Notes under the pieces: generated by a model | Told to the model about the DNA's origin: nothing | Seen by the model: only the letters and a program-made list of their open reading frames with translations | Databases searched by the model: none | Position numbers and translations under genes: made by a program | Shown here: positions 59,757 through 64,000 of the stretch, one piece after another | Numbering within the stretch: the stretch's first letter is position 1 | How the letters are laid out: each line of letters starts with the position of its first letter | Source of the DNA: Gemmatimonadota bacterium | GTDB lineage: Bacteria; JAAXHH01 | Direction: 5' to 3' | DNA: 64,000 nt | NCBI GenBank assembly: GCA_026705925.1 | Contig: JAPOZT010000029.1 | Coordinates: forward strand, 62,001 to 126,000

Positions 59757-60596
59757 ATGCAGCGTATTTCAATCCGTATGTTCTGTCGTATATCCAGCCG
59801 CATCGCCCGCCGTATTTGCCGCCGTATTTGCCGCCGCGCAACGAACCCCGCGACCATGGCGGCCCTGGTCGTCCTGGCCGTCCTGATCAGCCTGGCGCGG
59901 ACGGCCCCGGCCAACGCCCAGGACGCGGAAGCCGTAGAAGTGCCCCCCATCGTAATCACCGGGTTCGGCATCATCGGCGGATTCCCGACGGGCGAGTTCG
60001 GAGACAACGTCACGAACCCGGGTATCGGCATATCCGGTTTCGTGGGTTACATGATCCCCAGGACGCCGGCGGTCATCGGCCTGGACCTGGGTTACCTGAT
60101 CTACGGCCACGAACGGCGCGAGGAGCGATTCAGCCTGACCATACCCGACGTCAGAGTCGGCGTGGTCACCGAGAACAACATCTTTTCGATGAACGCCTTT
60201 CTCCGTCTGCAGACGCCGACGGCCCCGTTTCGGTTCTACGTCGAAGGGCTCGTGGGCTTTCACTACCTGTTTACCAGTACGACAATCGAGGACCTTCCCC
60301 GGTTCAGCGGCGAGGATATCGCCAGTTCGACGAACCTCGACGATTTCGCCTTCACCAGGGGCGTGGGTGCCGGGGTGCTGATCGAAGTATGGAGCGGCGG
60401 CGAAGACCGGACGCCTCAGAACCGCTCCCTGCGTTCCGTGTCCCTCGATTTCAGGATGCGCTACCAGGACGGATCCGAAGCCGACTATCTCAAGCGGGGC
60501 GATATCGTCCGCAGGGAGGGAACGGCCGAACTCAATGTCACCAAGTCGACCACCGATCTCATTACGGCCCATTTCGGACTCGCAATCGATTTCTAG
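59757..60596 (+). CDS. Outer membrane beta-barrel protein
   Basis: A 279-aa exported protein. A very basic n-region (about 30 residues, rich in Arg, Cys and Ile) is followed by AALVVLAVLISLARTAPANA with a cleavage site. The mature part alternates amphipathic strands and ends in Phe (FGLAIDF), the outer-membrane barrel signature. VRVGVVTENNIFSMNAFLRL and similar strands support about 8-10 strands. The long n-region is partly encoded by a 12-bp tandem repeat (59808-59831). A shorter start is possible. Function unknown. Confidence 0.82.
   Translation: MQRISIRMFCRISSRIARRICRRICRRATNPATMAALVVLAVLISLARTAPANAQDAEAVEVPPIVITGFGIIGGFPTGEFGDNVTNPGIGISGFVGYMIPRTPAVIGLDLGYLIYGHERREERFSLTIPDVRVGVVTENNIFSMNAFLRLQTPTAPFRFYVEGLVGFHYLFTSTTIEDLPRFSGEDIASSTNLDDFAFTRGVGAGVLIEVWSGGEDRTPQNRSLRSVSLDFRMRYQDGSEADYLKRGDIVRREGTAELNVTKSTTDLITAHFGLAIDF
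59808..59831. repeat. 12-bp tandem repeat in signal-peptide n-region
   Basis: CGCCGTATTTGC occurs twice in a row (59808-59819, 59820-59831), followed by a partial third copy. It encodes Arg-Arg-Ile-Cys repeats. Confidence 0.85.
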
Positions 60597-60628
60597 GCTG
60601 GACCAACACCCACATCCGGAGGGCAAGG

Positions 60629-61969
60629 ATGATCCAGAACGATTACGAAATAGAGAGCATACCGGAATCGGCGTGGCAGGTGTCCCGCCGATCATTTATG
60701 AAACGGCTGGCCGGCGGGATTGTCGCGGGCGGCACCCTGGTCTACGGTACCTCCGCATCCGCATCGCCGAAGGTTGACGCGCCGCAGGATCTGGAGTCGG
60801 CGGTCTCCGGCACGGATCCCGGCGACGAGCGGTACTGGCACGCGGTCCGGAGCCAGTTCCTCCTCCGGGACAACCTGGCGCTGATGAACGCCGCGAACCT
60901 CTGCCCATCGCCCTATCCGGTGATGGAATCGGTCTTCAAGTACACCCGTGACCTGGATTACGACGCGTCGTTTCACAACCGGACCAAGTACCGGCAGATC
61001 AGAGAAGACACGCGCGGGAAGATGGCGCGCCTCCTGGGCGCCCACCCCGACGAGATCGCGCTGGTGCGGAACACGAGCGAGGCCAACAACGCCATCAGCA
61101 CCGGCTTCCACCTCGGGGCGGACGACGAGGTGCTGCTCTCCGACCTGAACCATCCCTCGAACAGACATGCGTGGGAGGTCAAAGCCAGGCGATACGGCTT
61201 CAAGATCAACTACGTGTCGGTCCCCGTGATTCCCGGCAGCGAGCAGGAAATCATCGATGCCTTTAACCGGGCATACACCCCGGCGACGAAGGTCATGTCC
61301 TTCACGCACGTCTCCAACACCACCGGGCTGACCATGCCGGCCAAAGCGCTGTGCGCGGCGGCGCGGTCCCGCGGCGTATTCTCCCTGGTCGACGGCGCCC
61401 AGAGTTTCGGCGCCCTGGAGATCGATCTCGCCGATATGGGCTGCGACGCCTACTCCGGGAGCGCGCATAAGTGGTTCATGGGCCCGAAGGAGGTCGGTGT
61501 GCTCTACGTCCGCAAGGACAGCCAGGACGCCGTCTGGCCGGCCATCGTGAGCGCGGGCTGGCGGGATGAAGTGGAGGAAAGCGCGCGCAAGTACGAGGTC
61601 CTCGGACAGCGGGACGACGCGGCGCTGACGGCCACGGGACGGGGCGTCGAGTTCCACGAGAAGATCGGGCCCGCCCGGGTGGAGGCCCGCATGCGCCAGG
61701 TGGCCACGGCCATCAAGGAAGGGCTCTCCGGCCTGCCGGGCATCGAGCTCAGGACGTCCATGGACCCCGCGCTTTCCGCCGGCGTCGTCATCTTCAAGCC
61801 GGGCGCACTCGATCCGCGCAAGGTCTTCGACAAGCTCTACACGACGTACCATATCGCCGGTGCGGGCATGGGACCCAACGTCCGGCTTTCTCCCCATATT
61901 TACAATACCCTCGACGAGGCGGACCGCGCGGTTACCGCGGTGGCGGAGATGCTGAGGGACGGGGTCTGA
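60629..61969 (+). CDS. Class V aminotransferase-fold PLP enzyme with Tat-like signal
   Basis: A 446-aa PLP enzyme related to isopenicillin-N epimerase, cysteine desulfurases and kynureninase. SGSAHKWFMGPKEVG holds the PLP Lys, VRNTSEANNAIS binds phosphate, and VDGAQSFGALEIDL has the Asp that contacts the cofactor. The N-terminus has a twin-arginine signal (SRRSFMKRLAGGIVAGGT), unusual for this cytoplasmic family and suggesting export of the folded holoenzyme. ATG at 60629 has GGAGG upstream. Substrate unknown; flanked by the barrel gene and a flippase. Confidence 0.9.
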   Translation: MIQNDYEIESIPESAWQVSRRSFMKRLAGGIVAGGTLVYGTSASASPKVDAPQDLESAVSGTDPGDERYWHAVRSQFLLRDNLALMNAANLCPSPYPVMESVFKYTRDLDYDASFHNRTKYRQIREDTRGKMARLLGAHPDEIALVRNTSEANNAISTGFHLGADDEVLLSDLNHPSNRHAWEVKARRYGFKINYVSVPVIPGSEQEIIDAFNRAYTPATKVMSFTHVSNTTGLTMPAKALCAAARSRGVFSLVDGAQSFGALEIDLADMGCDAYSGSAHKWFMGPKEVGVLYVRKDSQDAVWPAIVSAGWRDEVEESARKYEVLGQRDDAALTATGRGVEFHEKIGPARVEARMRQVATAIKEGLSGLPGIELRTSMDPALSAGVVIFKPGALDPRKVFDKLYTTYHIAGAGMGPNVRLSPHIYNTLDEADRAVTAVAEMLRDGV

Positions 61970-62007
61970 GCCTACCCGCCGGTGCAAGCCCACCGCCTGA
62001 CGGGCCC

Positions 62008-63474
62008 ATGTCAAAACGAAACGCCGCCGTCATGCTCTATGCCGCGCTGCTCATCGCGAGCCTGCTGCAGGTATTCCAGTCGATCGTCGTCGCCCATTTC
62101 TTCGACCCGGAATACCTGGCGCCCTACCGCTATGGCATCCTGGTGGCCGGATTCGCCTACCTGTTCGCCACCGGACTGATCGAGAGCGTCTTCTTCTTCA
62201 TTTCGGGTAAATACGCCCCGGACGCCCGCAGGTACGTGGGGAACACCCTGGCCAGCTGCGCGCTGATCTTCCTGGTCCTCCTCCTGCTCTTCGAAGGCGT
62301 GCTCGACCCCTATGTGCTCATCCACACGGAACTGGGTCCCTATCTCCGGGAGATCGGCGCCTATCTCCTGATCGCCCTGTTCCTGTTCGTCAACATGACC
62401 GCCCACAACGCCCTGGTCGGAAGCGGCCACACGGCCGTCGCCAGCGGCCTGCGCGTGTTTCAGTACCTCCTGCGCATCCTGGCCATCGCCGGCGCGCTGT
62501 TCTCGGGCCTGATCGCGTCCATCTACCCGCTCATCCTGCTCATCGTCGTCCTGGAAGGGATCCAGTCCCTGCTCTACGGGCTCGTTCTGCTCAACAGGAG
62601 GCTGCTGTCCTTCCGGCTGCGGGGCCTCGAGACCCGGGCTCAGTACCGCTACGCCTTCGGTCTGGGCGTCGCGGGGTTCATCCCCTTCATCAACGGGAGC
62701 CTGGACAAGATCATGATCAGCGCCTTCCTGGGCGCCTCCAGCTTCGCGATCTACAGCGTTTCGGCCATCGAACTGCCCATTGCCGGCATCCTGATGAGCG
62801 TGTTCGGTTCGGTGTTCTTTTCCACCTACGTGGGATACGCCGAAAACGGCGATCATCCGTCCATGGCGGCCCTTTGGCGCAAGTGCTCCAAGTACGGCAT
62901 GATCGCCATCGTCCCCGCGGGGATCTTCGTATTTCTCTTCTCTGACGTGCTGTACAGGCTCATCCTTCCGGACGCCTACTTCGAGGGCCACCGGGTCCTG
63001 GGCATCTACGCGCTGCTTCTCCTGCTCCGCTTCAACAGCCCGGACGTCCTCGCCCGGGCCCTCAACCGGAACGCGATCATCGTCCAGGCCGCGACCGCCA
63101 TGCTGATCGTCAATGTCGCGGGCAACCTGGTGTTCATCAATACTTTCGGCCTGTGGGGCGCGGCCCTGGCCACCCTGTGCGGGACCGTCGCGGGATGGAT
63201 CTACTACCTGGCCCGCTACGCCCGGCTACTGAACACGACCGTGGGTCGGCTCCTTCCCTGGAGACCTTACATCGGTCTGATCGCCATCTCGGCGGTCTTC
63301 TTCGGCGCGGCGCGCTGGACTTTCTCCGATCGGGTCGAGGTCAGCGCCGCCCTGGCCATCCTGGGCGCCGCCGCCTACCTCTGGTACGCGTTTTCCTTGC
63401 TGGAGAAGCCGGAGAAGGCGTACGTTCGGGGCCTGGTGAGGAAAATGGGCGTTCCGCTTCGATCAACGGACTGA
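62008..63474 (+). CDS. Polysaccharide/oligosaccharide flippase (Wzx-like, MOP superfamily)
   Basis: A 488-aa membrane protein with about 12-14 helices, resembling flippases that move undecaprenyl-linked oligosaccharides across the inner membrane. YRYAFGLGVAGFIPFINGSLDKIMISAFLG in the middle is the typical second-half start with a charged D-K pair in the helix. It is 9 bp before a glycosyltransferase gene, so this marks the start of a surface polysaccharide locus continuing past the window. Confidence 0.88.
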   Translation: MSKRNAAVMLYAALLIASLLQVFQSIVVAHFFDPEYLAPYRYGILVAGFAYLFATGLIESVFFFISGKYAPDARRYVGNTLASCALIFLVLLLLFEGVLDPYVLIHTELGPYLREIGAYLLIALFLFVNMTAHNALVGSGHTAVASGLRVFQYLLRILAIAGALFSGLIASIYPLILLIVVLEGIQSLLYGLVLLNRRLLSFRLRGLETRAQYRYAFGLGVAGFIPFINGSLDKIMISAFLGASSFAIYSVSAIELPIAGILMSVFGSVFFSTYVGYAENGDHPSMAALWRKCSKYGMIAIVPAGIFVFLFSDVLYRLILPDAYFEGHRVLGIYALLLLLRFNSPDVLARALNRNAIIVQAATAMLIVNVAGNLVFINTFGLWGAALATLCGTVAGWIYYLARYARLLNTTVGRLLPWRPYIGLIAISAVFFGAARWTFSDRVEVSAALAILGAAAYLWYAFSLLEKPEKAYVRGLVRKMGVPLRSTD

Positions 63475-63483
63475 ACTTTTAAT

Positions 63484-64000
63484 ATGAATCCTCCCGAGCC
63501 CCACGTAACGATCGTCATACTCAACTGGAACCGGGTAGGGGATACCCTGGAGTGTCTCGAATCTCTGGCGCGAATGAACTACCCTTCCTTTTCGATCGTG
63601 GTCGTGGACAATGGTTCGACCGACGGGTCACCCGAAGCCATCGAGCGGTGGGGACGTGTGCACCTGCCTTTGACGCTGATCCGCAACGGGGAAAACAGGG
63701 GATTCGTCCGCGGCAGCAACCAGGGCATGCGCCATGCCCTATCCACAGACACCGAGTACGTGTTCCTGCTGAACAACGACACAGTCGTGGAGCCCGACGC
63801 GCTTTCGTTACTCGTCACAACAGCGGAACGCTCCGGCGAACGCACCGGCCAATGCTCCGGCGAACGCTCCGGCGAACGCTCCGGCGAACGCTCCGGTGAT
63901 ATCGGCATGGCGGGTCCGAAGATATACCAGTACGGAAAGGAGAACGTGCTCGACAGCGCCGGTACCCGTACCATCCCTTGGCTGGCACAGGGATTCCTGG
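63484..64000 (+). CDS. Family 2 glycosyltransferase, C-terminus cut by window edge
   Basis: The first 172 residues of a GT2 enzyme. VTIVILNWNRVGDTLECLE and VVVDNGSTDGSPEAIE are the nucleotide-sugar-binding N-terminus, and FLLNNDTVVEP supplies the DxD-like metal motif (NND). It resembles rhamnosyltransferases of surface polysaccharides. A linker after this motif consists of Glu-Arg-Ser-Gly repeats from a 12-bp DNA array (63829-63900). It starts 9 bp after the flippase stop. Confidence 0.92.
   Translation, partial: MNPPEPHVTIVILNWNRVGDTLECLESLARMNYPSFSIVVVDNGSTDGSPEAIERWGRVHLPLTLIRNGENRGFVRGSNQGMRHALSTDTEYVFLLNNDTVVEPDALSLLVTTAERSGERTGQCSGERSGERSGERSGDIGMAGPKIYQYGKENVLDSAGTRTIPWLAQGFL
63829..63900. 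repeat. 12-bp tandem repeat (6 units) inside GT2 gene
   Basis: Units CGCTCCGGCGAA, CGCACCGGCCAA, TGCTCCGGCGAA, then CGCTCCGGCGAA twice and CGCTCCGGTGAT. In frame they give an Arg-Ser-Gly-Glu repeat between conserved GT2 segments. Near-identity of several units suggests recent expansion. Confidence 0.92.

Overview
The window is GC-rich bacterial chromosome (two 60-base lines counted by eye: about 67% G+C at 37321, about 38% in the atypical island at 9001). No rRNA, tRNA, CRISPR array or recognisable transposase was seen. The gene content suggests a Gram-negative member of the FCB/Gemmatimonadota-Latescibacterota region of the tree: two-FtsX-domain permeases, a GWxTD-domain secreted protein, TonB, an outer-membrane barrel, CcmF, the HpnCDE squalene route and phytanoyl-CoA-dioxygenase/Gfo-Idh enzymes. 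The phylum is an inference, not proven by any marker here.

Layout. 1-8.7 kb: three paralogous FtsX/MacB-type permeases on the minus strand, with a type II NADH dehydrogenase wedged between two of them in a tightly coupled operon, and a MetE-C-like methyltransferase on the plus strand. 8.75-13.1 kb: AT-rich island material, a DUF262-HNH nuclease-like gene and an unrecognised 304-aa gene, separated by a normal-GC SLC13 anion transporter. 13.1-23.5 kb: rhodanese, an SSS symporter with a 48-aa membrane partner, purB, a sarcosine-oxidase-like flavoenzyme, a PaaI thioesterase, an SPL-like radical SAM protein, priA and a GWxTD protein. 23.9-33.5 kb: a Gfo/Idh oxidoreductase, a PhyH dioxygenase, three consecutive LacI-family regulators with palindromes upstream, an APC permease, a nucleoside-type MFS permease and TonB. 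33.9-42.1 kb: a same-strand run of secreted cyclophilin, large M14-like peptidase, amidohydrolase, atypical SDR, cupin, HIBADH-type dehydrogenase, a small secreted protein and rpiA. 42.2-49.8 kb: ccmF, rny, queG, a LysM lytic transglycosylase and a Rieske ferredoxin. 49.8-53.7 kb: thiL and a 920-aa winged-helix/STAND/membrane protein. 54-64 kb: ribB, hpnC-hpnD-hpnE, a TIM-barrel isomerase, GNAT, an outer-membrane barrel, a Tat-signal class V aminotransferase, a flippase and the start of a GT2 glycosyltransferase.

Functional links. hpnCDE together convert farnesyl diphosphate to squalene. The 34.6-41.2 kb run looks like a peptide/organic-acid catabolic unit. The LacI trio probably controls nearby sugar-type catabolism (23.9-25.9 kb) and/or the divergent APC permease. 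SSS symporter, small partner and purB are translationally coupled.

The most unusual signal is distributed. At least seven unrelated, otherwise conserved genes carry degenerate tandem repeats whose period is a multiple of three (usually 9 bp, also 12 and 24) inserted in frame at linkers or termini, often around a GGACC/GGTCC-like core. Related 7-, 15-, 17-, 18-, 19- and 22-bp tandem repeats sit at stop codons or between genes. This looks like a lineage-specific repeat-generating process and is the main candidate for something undescribed. The second is the membrane-anchored winged-helix STAND protein.
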